NCBI GenBank assembly: GCA_950295325.1
Contig: OX485808.1
Span: forward strand, 36,293,180-36,357,179
DNA from: Polytrichum commune
Taxonomy: Eukaryota > Streptophyta > Polytrichopsida > Polytrichales > Polytrichaceae
DNA: 64,000 nt
Reading direction: 5' to 3'
Part shown: piece after piece, positions 1 to 12,624 of the stretch
Numbering within the stretch: the first letter of the stretch is position 1
Layout: every line of letters starts with the position of its first letter
Program-made: the position numbers and the translations under genes
The notes under the pieces: model-generated
Seen by the model: the letters and a program-made list of their open reading frames with translations, nothing else
Databases searched by the model: none
What the model was told of the DNA's origin: nothing

Positions 1-3000
1 AAAAACAACAATAAAACTCACCGCAAACAATGGCCCTCCAATCACCCATTGCAAGTCGCGCTGGCACACTGCGGTGAAAAATATTGCATACTTGGTACTA
101 TACCTGAGGGTGAAAGAATGGACATTGTTTTCAAAGTCTGAGAAAGACAAGCTACACTCAAAATTAGCAAAACTGTTCAAATCTCAACAAATTGCAAATG
201 GAGAAATACATGTATGGTCATCTCAAAGGCCAAAGAAATGTTTGGAACGCTCATTGGCTGGCATTTGGGAATGATCATGGCCACATAAACTTCGCACCCG
301 AGGCATTGACAACTTTCATAAAGTGGTGGCCCACTCATAGCACAGTGGGCGAGGCTCAAATGATGTCGGATCGTCGAGCAAAGGTGAACACTTCTTCAAC
401 TTTTGAATTTCATTACGTGTACATAGATTAGTCCATTGACAAATTATTGTTTATCAGATTATGCACTACCTGGAGTCGTGCAATGTTGTAACCAAATGTA
501 GAATTGCCTCATATGGCGTGGTGAACGTGCATGTTGAATGTCCAATGTCTAATTGATATTCAAGTAATCTTGAATTCAATGGCAAGCCGCAATGAAAGTC
601 GACAAGCATGGTTGCGGGTACTTGTCATATGCTCCTAGTGAAGGAGGCAAAGATGCCGACAAGGCCCCCATTATCAAACAAAGGGGAAAGGTGTTCAAAT
701 AGTATAATTGCGTAGAGTGCACTAAAAGAAATGCATGTAATGTACCTCGGAGGGAAAAAGCCAATCAAATTCCTTGATGAGGTCGTGTGCTCTAATGACC
801 CACCTTCCATTGCATTGAAGTGGAACATTTGCCACCTTGTGGAGGTTGAGACCCTATGTAAGAAAATCTTGCCCCTTGAATTGAATGTGGACCGCATGAA
901 GTGGAAATATGTTGTCAGCTTATGCGTTGAAAAATGTGCATTTCTTGTTGATGTGTTTGAAATGGCATGTGCAAGTGCCACTTGAGATTACAAGTGTTAT
1001 ATCAACAAACCATGGATGACAACGACATGCATGTTGAGAGAATTTGCCATAGCTTTGTCAGATGTTATGAAAGTCCGGATGTATTTAAGACTCAACACCA
1101 AGACGCCTCCAATGGTTGTAAAGATGGTTAAGTTTGATAGAGGAAGGTAGATGACAACATTAAACCAACTATGAAGTATTTTGGGCGGGGTAGAATGAGG
1201 TCAAATCTTGCCATATGTAAGATGCATGGAGTTTTCTTGAACCATAGCAGTCATTGAAGTCTGACAAGTATGAGTAGAAACGAGTGTGGCGCTTATGTAC
1301 ACTTATGTTGGAAGGAGTCGTAGCAACGCCAATGCAATTTTTAGCCTTTGGTATGAATGGATTTGGAAATGTTTGTGTTCATGATGTGGGTGCATTCAAC
1401 ATTGGTTGCCATGCTACATTTGTGTATACACCATGAATCCATAATTTCAAAACCTTTTGAAAGAAAACATCATATGAAGATGCCATTAGCTGGGTGTTTT
1501 TTTTTTGCACTAATATGTATTTCCGCCATATAGCAATGTGTCTTGAAACGACTGAAGCAACATAGTAGCTACAATATACGTATTGAATATGAGTAGTCCA
1601 CAATACGCACAAGAATTCATGAACCTTTTTTACATGGGCACGTTGACACTCAATCAACTGTAGCACATAACCAAAAAATTGCACAACTTCACATAGTAAT
1701 AAGTGGAATTGGGTAAGAAATATGAAACTTAACAAGCATAAATGGTTGCACCCATAAGAGTAACCATTGTGAATGCGTAGGTGGTAAAAATGACTGCATT
1801 GTCAAATGGTTAATCAACTTGTGCCCACATAACCGTGGCGATCATACCAAGGTAGTGCTCAACGGTTGCCACCTAGCCACCTATGGCCCGATGTGATATG
1901 GGTGGCTACGTCCATAGCTTCTACGATACAAGTAGCTTGCCTATAGATGTGACCATAAGGACTGCAATCTAGCACTAAACAATAATTTATGGCGTACTTC
2001 AATGTGAAAAGCCACTCAAGCTTGTTACAAAGCTAGCTTAACCCCCAAGGGACCAACAAACTCAAGAGCGATTCTACAACTTTATATTTTGCATTGTGTG
2101 GGTGGTGGCTTTTGCATTTGCAGTAGCTCAATAGAGGAACCTTGTGAGCACAAATGCAAGAAACCTCATAATATTGTTTTTGAGAGAAACAAATATGAAG
2201 ATATAGATATGTGTGCTTGTTACGAGAGCAAGTTACATGCATTCACAACCCTTTCACAAATATCATACTCAAATATTACATAATTGGTGCTACATACAAT
2301 AGAATTTGGGCATTACCTGCTCTATGAGTCACAAGGTCATGTCTTGAATTAAGAGAAAACTAGGTCTTCCCTCCTATAGGTTTAGGGCAGTTGGTGACAT
2401 CATTTGACATGCCGGTCTAGTAACAATGTGACTGCTTGGTATGAAGTACCCATCATTGTCTTGTACATGCCCCAATATTCTTGCACAATGGGTGTAGCTT
2501 TCACTAAGAGAATACGTTCATATATGCTCACACATACTTGGGAAACAAGCATATTAGATAGAAGTCAGTGACATACCCTAATCCCGAACATGTAAACTCA
2601 CGTGCAATTTTTAGAAACTATTACCCTCAACAAATCAACAATCATATGTGTATGTTCAAATACATTCATGGGAAAACTCCTCAACCAATACAACACCTAT
2701 AAAGGGCTCCTATGGACTACCGGCGCAACAAACCACATACTATACGGGAAGGGCACATGGCATGACCCTTTAAGGATTAACTTTGGGACCTTGAAGATTT
2801 CGAAAGGGTTCGATTTGCAACAACATTACACCACCTTACCTCGACTCTAGGTATAGCTTTGCACGCAAGAAATGGTGGGCCTAGTGGCATGAGTGGGTTG
2901 AAAGAGTTGGTATATTCATGGTGTAAGTTTGGTGTATGTTGGGTGCCTTAGATCGATTGTGGTGTCCATGCCCTAATAATATGAATCTGCAAATAAGGCA

Positions 3001-3214
3001 ATACTATGGCCTTAGGCACTTGTGAGGCTTCAAGTATGTTATCTGCAATGGTGTATGTGGATGTCAAGTCAGCATTGTGTTGAAAAACTAAAAAACTATA
3101 CGTACTTTTGTCAAGCCAAGGAGTAACTTCTATTGCACCTGCCTAAGGGCCAAGTTCCATGTGCTGGTCCCAGTCCGTTTTTTAAATGGGTGAGAAACGG
3201 GTGACATCGTCCAA
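1..3214. other. Gene-poor AT-rich stretch
   Basis: Only short open frames without recognisable motifs occur on either strand. A weak resemblance to a Copia protease motif near 2,715-2,735 is not strong enough to call. No RNA gene or terminal repeats were recognised. Confidence 0.5.
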
Positions 3215-3238
3215 AAAATGGGTGATGTCACCCATTTT
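3215..3238. repeat. Perfect 11-bp hairpin
   Basis: The sequence AAAATGGGTGA, a two-base spacer and its exact reverse complement form a palindrome. Related GGGTGA(C) words occur just upstream (3,187-3,205), so this may be the remnant of a small inverted-repeat element. Confidence 0.5.
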
Positions 3239-5250
3239 ATGAAGGGGTACTTCTATGTGGGGTGCTGGTTTATTTCGATTTCCTACTTTCTAACTAAATT
3301 TGGTGGGTGATAAGACATGACACTTTATGAAGGTCACCGGCAATGGAGGTCATCACCATTTACCTTTTCATATTTGATTTGCACATCAATTTTCATACAT
3401 TTATTGAATGAATTCCGAATTATGTGTTGTTGATATGCGTAGGTTGGTACTATTGTCATCTATGGAAATATGAATTATTATAGAGGAGAGATTCCTCATG
3501 TGATTGTCAATATGTGGTTTAGCTTATTGACGCAATCCATGAATATTCTGATTACTTTGGCCAAGATTGGGTACAAGGCTAGCTATAGTAGGACAACCTA
3601 ATTTTAAATCAAATTAATCTAAGAATGTCAACAATTTTGATTAATGTTAACTACATTGTAGATTTCAAGTTACACTAATTTTTTAAAATTAAATGCAAGA
3701 GTATGGACTATTCCCAAGTGCCCCCGGTTTTGGTAAGTAAATGGCCTACTCACTGCCGGATTGTTGTTTAGGTAATTGGAATGAGGCGAGTGGTTGTCGA
3801 CATTGCATGTACTGATACATAGAGATTTTTTAAGTTTATATACCCCTAATTGATAATCTAATAATCAATGTAACCACTACATAAAGTGAAATAATCATGT
3901 GTTTGTTTTAATAAAACTAAACTGTGACACCTAAATGATACCAAAATAGTCTTTGAAATATTTCATGAGTGTTTCCTTTGGTTTTTTTTTCCTTATATAT
4001 ATATATATATAGTTAAGATCTAGATTCTAAAAACTAATAAAATACACGTTCCCTAAGAGTACTCCTCAAAAGAACTCAAAAGGACCAAGTACTCAAAGAG
4101 AATAGGCTTAGGATCCATGACTTAAGGTGAGGTGCGCTGCCCTATTACCACGGGGGTGTCCTTTCGTCGAGCTCTAGGGAATAAGTTTTAAAAACAATAT
4201 TCTCCAGTTCTCAAAGTGTCCAATGTAGTAGACTAATGAGGGAGGGGAGGTATGGAAGAGTCGGAGTCAGGTGGAGCCCATCTTTATGAAAGAAATTTAG
4301 AAGCGCTTATGTGGGTAGTGGCAAGTATCAAAAATAAGAACATAATCTCTCTAATATGATAAGGTAAGCAATTGCTTAGAATGATGAACCTCATGAACAC
4401 TAGATCCAGCCTGAACTTTTGCGAGTATTATTTTGAGGATCCAAATGGGATTATTCTTCGCCAATTTTTGGGCACATCGAACTTGGGAGCGTTGTTGAAT
4501 AATGTTATGCATGGTTTCAAGGACATCATAGTTTTTCCTATTCTTTGCATTGATTGGCTACTAGGGTGTCGGATTTTAGATACATGGTGAGGGTATTTAT
4601 GGTAGACATACCCGTTTGTGAGTGACCACCCAATGTAAATACATAGAGTACCATAGAGTTGTAAAGTTCTACATATGTAGCTGTCATTCTCTAATTTGGA
4701 ATGCTGGAAATAATTAATGACCATGTGAGAGAGGAGTTACAGCCATTGAGGAGTTTAGCATGATGGGAGAGGTGAGTTAAAAGGGGCACGGGTTTGGGTT
4801 CCTTGAAAAGGGCACTGGTTGCACTCAAGTTCATGTCTACCGATTATAAGAATTAGGTCAACCTATGTCATGAATATGGATTGGGAGAGAATCTCACCTT
4901 TGGAAACATATTATAAAGTTTTCACAATTTCCATGCCTGTAAAAAATCACTCCGTTATCACACATGTACCACACTTATACGAAATTGCTTAAGTTGTCGG
5001 AAATGAGTTTGTCTACCTCCATTGGAGCCAAATTATTAGGTAATTAACTCAATAGATTTCAATTCCAAGATACGTGAAGTGTTTACTGTTCTCCCTCTCA
5101 AAAAATCGTATTATCAAGGTGTTGTCTTCTCATTAATATGACAAAAGGCATAAAGTTGTTGTATTATTGACGGAATATGAAGACATAAGTAATAAGAGCT
5201 TAAAAATATATACAATGAGTTTAAGCAATATAGATGGCATGAAATAATAA
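3239..5250. other. No gene recognised
   Basis: AT-rich sequence with a short TA dinucleotide run near 3,995-4,012. The open frame at 4,372-4,590 has no recognisable domain and no splice context, so I do not call it a gene. Confidence 0.45.
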
Positions 5251-5251
5251 C

Positions 5252-5662
5252 TTATAACTCCAAACAAATACAAATATTCTCAAGAACTCTTGAAATAGCA
5301 GTCCAAAGACTTTGGTGTTGCCTACCCAAGTTAGCAACTGTCATCTTATCCAAAATCCCTACTAACTTTTGAAAACTACTAATTGTATTAACACCAAAAT
5401 ATAAAGAGTTCTTTGTTAACAAACTAGACAACAACGATGCATGACGTTTAGCATCACTAAGCTTTACTGTAGGTGGAGCAACATCATCCACATCTACTGA
5501 ATGTAGATCAATATTAAGATCAAAGTCTTGTGCATGATTGGTTCTCAAAACAACATCCACCAACTCATCATTTATCAATTCACAACAACATACTAGGCAT
5601 GCCCAATCTGCACTAGTAACCTTAATTCTCATTAAGTTTCCAATGGTAAGTGAAGTTCCCAA
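5252..5662 (-). pseudogene. pogo/Tigger-type transposase, C-terminal remnant
   Basis: This 136-residue open frame resembles the C-terminal tail of the Tigger-type transposase found at 49.5-50.0 kb. Both have an acidic stretch followed by a KLS(D/N)A...segment and a hydrophobic helix region. The catalytic DDE part is absent. A terminal-repeat-like sequence lies about 230 bp to the right (ending at 5,897), so the frame is probably the 3' part of an old, truncated element. The similarity was judged by eye and is modest. Confidence 0.4.
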
Positions 5663-5867
5663 GTAGTTTCCCGAGTGAAAATGGATGTGTGTTAGATGTA
5701 CATAACAAAGATGAAAGGACTTTTAGCATTAACTACCTCCTTTAATGTGACAAAATGGAAATTCTAAATATTGCATCATCGAGTGTCGTAGTTGCATAAA
5801 AGAGGGAGTTTTGAACTAAATAATTTGGTCTCACCAAAATGTGTCGTAATGTCGAGGGTGTCGTATA

Positions 5868-5899
5868 AAAGAGTGTCATATTAACGAGGTTAGATTGTA
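5868..5899. repeat. pogo/Tigger-like terminal repeat with TA
   Basis: Read on the minus strand from 5,897 it begins CAATCTAACCTCGTTAATAT, close to the terminal repeat of the better preserved element at 49,279 (CAGTCTAACCTCGATAATGT). It is followed by TA, the usual target of this superfamily. I could not find a convincing left end. Confidence 0.45.
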
Positions 5900-7219
5900 G
5901 AGATAAACTTAGAGGTGGAATATCATGTAGTTATTAATAACAATGGCAACCCAGAACATTGGTGAGCAGTTGGAAGTGAGTTAGGTGGGCCATGGTATCG
6001 GGGGAGGATTCTTGCCGAATCTCCAAATCTTCACCTCAATGCAGGGTTCGGCAGATTTTTGAGCTCAACAAGCTAAAATCTGCCCTTTCACAACTTCTAC
6101 CGCTTTTTTCAGGATTTGACCGGTTGCAAACTTGTGTGCCATTAATTTGGACCGGCCAATATCCTATATTTTTTTTCAAGTGTCGGCTAATTTCCTCTTC
6201 GTTGTAATGACAACCGGCCAAGAACTTGGGCATTGATAAGTAAGCCGGTTTCCAATGTAGCAAAACTATATCTACAAACAATATATACCATTCAACAACA
6301 ACGTCCAAAGAACATATCAACATATCAACATATCAACATATCAACATACAATAATAATATGTAATGATATCAACATCCAACAACAATGATCAACAATTCA
6401 TCACATACAAGAAACAACAACAATGATCAATAATTTATCCGTAGCAAGAGTTGAACCTGAAATAACCCATCACCCTGTTGATGGCCATGGATTTACTCTT
6501 CTATCATACCTAGGTCTTAAAACCTCATACTAGATTTGAGGCCACAACATGATAAAAGAGTAACCTAACATACCATACTATATAAAAAAATGGAATTCAT
6601 CAACTATTAGAGTCAAAATCAGCAGTATCATCTTCACCTTCAAGGGGAAAACGCCCTGAAAGGTAACTCTGTGGATGTGAAAACAACCATCTAAACTTTG
6701 TAGAGCTCCTCCATATAGCTATGGCTTCCATTATTATGTTATCAAGATCACCATGAAGATCTTTCATATACACACGCATAATACATTTTAAATGCTAGCC
6801 GTCAACAATGAAATGCAATAATGAAGCAAAAGCTTCGCCTATCCGCCATTCACCAAATCGCTACAAGCCTGCAACGAACACATAACCTAAACCCTAGAAC
6901 CAGATTATATCCGGCCCTAGATGAATCAGGCTGGATGAAATCCGCATATTCCACAATTCATCCAGGTAAAAAGCCTCCTCCTCAAAATGGTTGCCAGTTG
7001 AAATCCGTTTTCTTGATAAAATTAAAAAATTAAAAAATAAATTAAAAAAACACCGGTTTCATATCCTCCACTTTCCCAATTCAACCGGACTTTTCACAAA
7101 ACCAACCGGCCGCCATTACACTACATACTGGTCTCCCCGGACATTGCCTCAACTGGCTACAACATTAGGCTTATCAATATTCATAAGAAGTTTGGTTGAC
7201 TCACATGGCCAAGCATTTC
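5900..7219. other. No gene; short satellite at 6,311-6,347
   Basis: An 8-bp unit (CAACATAT) is repeated about 4.5 times at 6,311-6,347. Open frames at 6,821-7,224 have no recognisable domain. Confidence 0.5.
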
Positions 7220-7223
7220 TATA

Positions 7224-8537
7224 GTGGGGGTCCGGATGTGGGGTGGGCGGAGGACATTAAGTTCCCCCCCCACGAACTTTTCGGGGGGGGGGGGGATATT
7301 TGGGCAGGGGCAGCCGCCTGTCCATAAAATCAAGATTTTTGGATCTAACTGAAAATTGTTGCTGGCCCGCCCGACTTCAAAAAAACCATTGCCCTTGCAT
7401 TATGGAAGGCCACTTATCCACAAATTCCAAATTGAGTGCACTTCATCTTTAAGAACCTAAATCCAATATATATTTCACTTCCATTCAGTAAATAAACAAT
7501 TGATTGGGATTTCATTTTCAAAGTGAAACCGCCAATAAAGCATGTAATTAACTTGGAAGTCTAAAATATTACAAAATCCTCATCAACATTAAGGTTATAA
7601 TTTTTGTGACTTACCATTGAAAGGGTCTTTGTTAAAAATGGAACTAAAATTAGTGATTTTTAAAAATATTTTACTATCATACTATCATACTATTTTATAA
7701 TATTTTAGTTAATACCTTCTACTATCACAAATTTTTCATACGCATTTAAACTAATAAATTAGATTGAATGTAAATAAGTCTAATTAATTTTGATTAATTC
7801 TAATTGAGAACAATTAAATCAGAAAACATGCTTACCAAATTATTTAAGACTTATTAATTATAAAATGCACTTACTGGAATTAATCATGATTTACTGGAAT
7901 TAACTCCAGCAGATATACTTTATACTTGATTAGGCTTGATTAATCTGGTAAGCATATTTTTCTGATTTGATTGGGCTAAATTAGGATTAATCAAAATTAA
8001 TTAGACTTAGTTACATTCAGTCACACTTAATTAATTTGAATGCATATAAATACTTTGTGAAAGTAGAAGGTATTAACTAGACTATAATATTTAACATATT
8101 AAAAACAAGTCACTAATTTTAGTTCCATTTTAGAATGACAAAGACCCTTTCAATGGTAAGTCACAAAAATTATAATCTCAATGCTAATGAGGATTTGGTA
8201 ATATTTTTTAATTTCCAAGTAAATTACGTGTTTTATTGGTGGTTTCACTTTGAAAATGAAATCCCAATCAATTGCTTACTTACTCAATGGAATTGAACAT
8301 ATATATTGGATTTGGGTTCTTGAAGATGAAGTGCACTCAATATGGGATTTGTGGATAAGTGGCCCTCAAGAATGCAAGGGCAATGGCTTTTTCGAAGTCG
8401 GGCGGGCGGGCAACAATTTTCTGTCGGGTCCAAAAAATCTTAATTTTCAGGATGGGCGGCGGCCCTGCCCGAATATTCCTCCCCCGAAAAGTTCGGGGGC
8501 AGGGGGGGGGAACTTAACGCCCTCCGGGGTGGGCCAC
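7224..8537. mobile_element. Foldback element with ~640-bp inverted arms
   Basis: Nearly the whole 1,314 bp is one imperfect palindrome. The left arm (7,224 to about 7,870) reappears as its reverse complement in the right arm (about 7,890 to 8,537). Matching blocks include the region around GGGATTTCATTTTCAAAGTG (7,507 on) against CACTTTGAAAATGAAATCCC (8,247 on), and the poly-C/poly-G block with GAACTTTTCGGGG near each end. Both termini are GTGGG/CCCAC and both are flanked by TATA (7,220-7,223 and 8,538-8,541), a likely target duplication. No transposase is inside; the open frame at 8,250-8,720 is a by-product of the arm. Its mobilising family is unknown. Confidence 0.8.
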
Positions 8538-8826
8538 TATAAGCATGTGTCAATGTGTGATGAAGGTAGCCCACTTGGGAGTCATCCATGCAGTTGTCCA
8601 CTTAGAGTAAGCCCACTCATCTTGCAGCTGCATATGCATTTGAACTTTTTTTTGTGCAAATGTAGATGCAAGATAAGCTCTTACTCATGCCAGTGTATGG
8701 AGGAGACAGATGAAAAGTAAGGACAACCTGTTGAACCTTCTTGCATATGTGAGAGATATGCAGGAGGGTTGTGTCTAATAAGGCATGAATTCTTTTAACC
8801 TTTGATCTACTTCTTTTCTCTAATAT

Positions 8827-9107
8827 CAGTTAGAGATGGATGAATTCAATGAGTTTGAGAAATAATTGGTTGAGGTTCTAGACTTTAGGAAGATTACTAG
8901 TTATAGATGAACCAGATGAGTTTGAGAAATAATTGGTTGAGGTTTCAGACTTCACAAAAATTACTAGTTACATATGAACTGCATTGAGAAATAACCGATT
9001 GAGGTTTTAGATTTCAGGAAGATTACTAGTTACAAATGAACTAGATGAGTTTGAGAAATAACTGGTTGAGGTATCATACTTTAGGAAAATTACCAATCAT
9101 TTTAGAG
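8827..9107. repeat. Four degenerate ~79-bp tandem copies
   Basis: Each copy has the core GAGTTTGAGAAATAA.TGGTTGAGGT followed by ATTACTAGTTA or a close variant. Single diverged copies of the same unit occur at about 27,230-27,300 and, inverted, at about 27,780-27,845, so it belongs to a dispersed element. Confidence 0.65.
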
Positions 9108-11218
9108 GAAATTCAAGAGATAGTATGGAAGGGAATGCAGGTTGAGTGTTAGCTTTGCCTGGGTTTGCAGCTACATCTTGGACGAAGGCCACTTTTCATT
9201 CCCAAATGCAGATGCAGATTTAGGAACCATCGAGCTTTCTCTTACACAACAAATGCCTAACTTTCTTTACAAGGAATGACAAATAATGTCAAGTTTACAT
9301 CTAGTGTTTGTGACACTACATGGCCAAGTTAAAATTAGTATTGAGCAAGAGGAATAGAACTAGTGACATTAAATAAAAAATTTAGTGTACATCGTGAGCA
9401 ATTTTAGCATAAAGAATATTATATTTTTGTAAAAAATTAAAAATGTAAATCAAGATAATAACTTAGATTCCTAAATTCTTCTTTCATTTATTATTATTAT
9501 AATATGAACTAGTAATGAATGTTTAACAATGTTTTGCTAGGTTGATGTATGATGGACCTAGTGGCAACTCATATAAGATTTGAAAAAATTATATGAAATA
9601 TCCAATCTGAGGTTGCAATTACCGTTACTTACTAAGTGGTTTTTCATCCAAATTTCAATGATCCATGACAATAATTAATTTCAAAACTGTTGGGATGCAT
9701 AATATACCAAACTTTGTTCTAGAAATTGGCATGAATTTCATCCGGAATTCAACCATCCATGACATTACTTGTAAACTTGGTCATAAGAAGTGTCATTTGA
9801 AAAATTACCATAGGGACATAAACTACCATATGACGCTAAATACAAATTTTGGTATAGGTCTTTGTGATAGGGTAATGTACCTTGCACTTTTGTTAATGGT
9901 AAATGTGATGTCTATGAGGTGAATGCTTATTTGTAAGATAATTACCCATACATACATACATACATCATCCATACACACCTTTGTTTGTTTTGTTAATCTA
10001 ATTGCATATCAAGACTAGATTGGTACAGGGAGTTTTACCCATATTGTAGTAGTAGTAGTAGTAGTAGTAGTAACACTGACCTTGATTGAGGCAAGCATGA
10101 ATGAAGAGTCATTGCACTTGTGGGCTATTGCCACCTTTCGGTGGTGGACTCTATGTACTTTGCACGTATACATGTACTATGATTTGATTACAACACAAGT
10201 TTGAGCCATTCTAGTTGTAAGGATGAATTTGGAGACACACAACCGTTTCAATATGTAGTCTTGTCCAACTATAGTAGTTGGCAATCTGACAATACCAATT
10301 AACTTGTATTGAATTAGTAACTCCACATGTATAAATATTTAATGGTTTATGTGTTCAAGGATTAAATCTCAAGATCTAGTCACACACAACTTGACCATAT
10401 AGATTTGGTGGATCGAGTTTGGAAAACCTAGACCCTTACATGTGCTTAATATGGTGGATCTTTGGTTCCTCCTCTTTTCAAGGAATGATTTTCCAAGTGT
10501 AAGGTTGATCTTGGACTTGTAGATATTGGGTTTGGAAACCCTACAAGTTCAAGTTCAACCTTGACTTTGAATATGAGGTTAGAAGAGCAAGAATCAAGCT
10601 TGAGAAAAAGCTCCAACACTTAGGCACATGAAGGGCTCATAGTCCTTTATCTTGGCTCACTATAATTGCAAGCTCGAGGCTTGAACTTATAGATCTTAAA
10701 ACCAAGAAATGCATCAAGTGCTAAAACTTCAATAATCTTGGTGGTTTATTATAGTCTCTTAAAAAAATGCTTCAACACTTTTTTTTGGTTCTTTATTTAA
10801 ACCAAATAATTTAAACTCAAAGTCTTCAATCAACACATACAAACATGTGGATAAAGTATGATTTAACACACGATCGTAACAACTTCAACTCGACTAAATT
10901 CGTGTTTCAAGTGAAATGTCTCATGTCAAAAACCTATCGATTGAAACCTATGCAAAACTCGATGTGGCACAATAATAAAAATGTGAATTGACATGCCAAG
11001 TGTCGAACCTCTCATAGTGCTATATGCCGTTACTTGGTTGGACCCATTTGACTTAAGCTTGTAGATTTGTATTCACGTGTTCATAACGTGACTGGGTGAA
11101 ACCAATTGCATATGGATGAATACATGCATAAAATCATAAGATTTGTAGTAAGCCGCTACTACCTCGACTCTTTCCTAATTCCGTTACTTATACACATTTT
11201 GGGCCCTACCATGAGTGC
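9108..11218. other. No gene; microsatellites and dispersed repeat pieces
   Basis: An ATAC tetranucleotide run lies at 9,947-9,964 and a GTA run at 10,045-10,072. The stretch 9,270-9,400 matches 29,775-29,900 (shared words such as TGACAAATAATGT and GTGACACTA), marking a dispersed repeat. The 85-residue frame at 9,665-9,922 has no recognisable domain. Confidence 0.5.
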
Positions 11219-11515
11219 AAGGTAGAGGGTGCTAAAACCATCACTTTAAGCATTGAGTACAAATACTATTCCTATATTGAAGAAAAAAAACTAAAATTTC
11301 TCATGCTAGTAGTTGAAAGGACATTTCAACACACCAAACTATGCCTTTTATTGGGGGGATGTTATAAGCAAAAGCTATAGGGTTCAATGATACATTGGTA
11401 GATTGGTAGATTACCCAAACAAGTGGGGAGGTTGATGTTATGGTCAATATTCTCATAATCTATATGTACTTATCATGCAAAATTTCAGGGTGTTGGTTTT
11501 AGCACCCTCTACCTT
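11219..11515. mobile_element. MITE with AAGGTAGAGGGTGCTAAAAC termini
   Basis: About 26 bp at the left end recurs as the reverse complement at the right end (11,490-11,515) with one mismatch. There is no coding capacity in the 297 bp. A longer relative with similar termini lies at 26,239-26,982. The target duplication is unclear, so the superfamily is not assigned. Confidence 0.6.
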
Positions 11516-11889
11516 AGTGTGTATACATTATATGCCACGAAGCCAGGATAACTCCTACGGTCTTAGAAGTTTGCAAGGGCAGTTTTCACTCAAATTGGCT
11601 ACAAGGTATTTAAATTCAGTTGAAGATTTTGGATGGTACAACTTTACACATCCTTGGTGCACTTCGATTTCTTGTGAAAGGTCGGGGGAACAATGCCTAA
11701 AGAGTGTCACGATCTTTAAAAGGAGATTTGGTTGCAATTTTATTATCAATAAAAATGTATATTTTTAATACTACTCAACCCGTTCCCACATTTATGTGAA
11801 GTCAAGAATATAATTGGCGTTGTGCCTGCATCCAAATTTGACATTGAATTGGAAGACATCATGGGGTTTATCTCATTTGGGAATCCATG
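11516..11889. other. No gene recognised
   Basis: The two overlapping open frames here (97 aa plus, 64 aa minus) lack recognisable domains and overlap the end of the MITE. Confidence 0.4.
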
Positions 11890-12440
11890 ACAACCCAACC
11901 ACATCAAAAACAACATATGAGGATATCAAGGAGGTTTTTCTTGCTAAAGAATGAAACACTTTTCATTTCTTTGGGAAGAAATTAGATTACTTCCACCTCA
12001 AGGATTTTTTTAATAAATTTGAATGTGGATTGTACTTGAAGCAACCATTGACTCCACCAGAATGCAAGATCATTACTGCCTATTGCACCTCAAACGTTAG
12101 ACTTGCCATTGAAAGTAGATAATGGACGATCCTCTCTATCTCTAGAGATACTAGACTATGCCAATTTCGCTCATATAATACAGTTGAAAATGACGCACAT
12201 TTCGTGTTGGAATGTCCCCAATATAACCCCATTAGAGTTAAGTTTTCATCAATATTTGAGAACGCAGTTCTAGGGAGCCTCAAATCTTTCTTTCAATTAG
12301 ACCATCAAGTTGATATGAGCCTCTATCTCACGGAGGCTATCGCACTCCCCACTCTGGAGAATCAACTCCTTTGAAACCATCTTGACGTACTTTTAGTCCC
12401 ATTAGCCTTTTGGCTTCTCAAACTTTAAAATCAATGAATT
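11890..12440 (+). pseudogene. LINE 3' remnant (ORF2 C-terminus)
   Basis: This stretch aligns with the 3' half of the better preserved LINE at 28.2-29.3 kb. Shared segments are the words around GATATCAAGGAGG and CTTGAAGCAACCATTGAC, the region encoding an H..LECP.YN zinc-knuckle-like motif (about 12,195-12,230), and the 3' end ATTAGCC(T)TTTGGCTTC followed by ACTTTAAAATCAAT. Stops and frameshifts interrupt it, and the reverse transcriptase domain is missing (5' truncation). Confidence 0.65.
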
Positions 12441-12624
12441 GATTTGGTTGAATTGAATTGGTAATTGCTTCCACCTTTGCCTAGTCACATGTATTTTTGT
12501 CAAAACTATAGATAGAAAATAAAACTGTGGGGCTATAACATTGCTAAACCTCATGCTCCCTCACTCTCTTTAAATAAGAAAGATGCCATGTTCCATGGGG
12601 ACCTTGCTGCAACACTAAGACTAA

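Noticed and set aside
2602..2850. Possible Copia protease (LLWTTGATNHI)
   Set aside because: Only a few residues recall DSGA(T/S).H. The catalytic Asp and Ser are absent and no other Copia part lies nearby.
8250..8720. 156-codon plus-strand frame
   Set aside because: Most of it is the right arm of the foldback palindrome and includes its G-runs.
9945..10075. CRISPR-like short repeats
   Set aside because: These are ATAC and GTA microsatellites without spacers, in a plant nuclear context.
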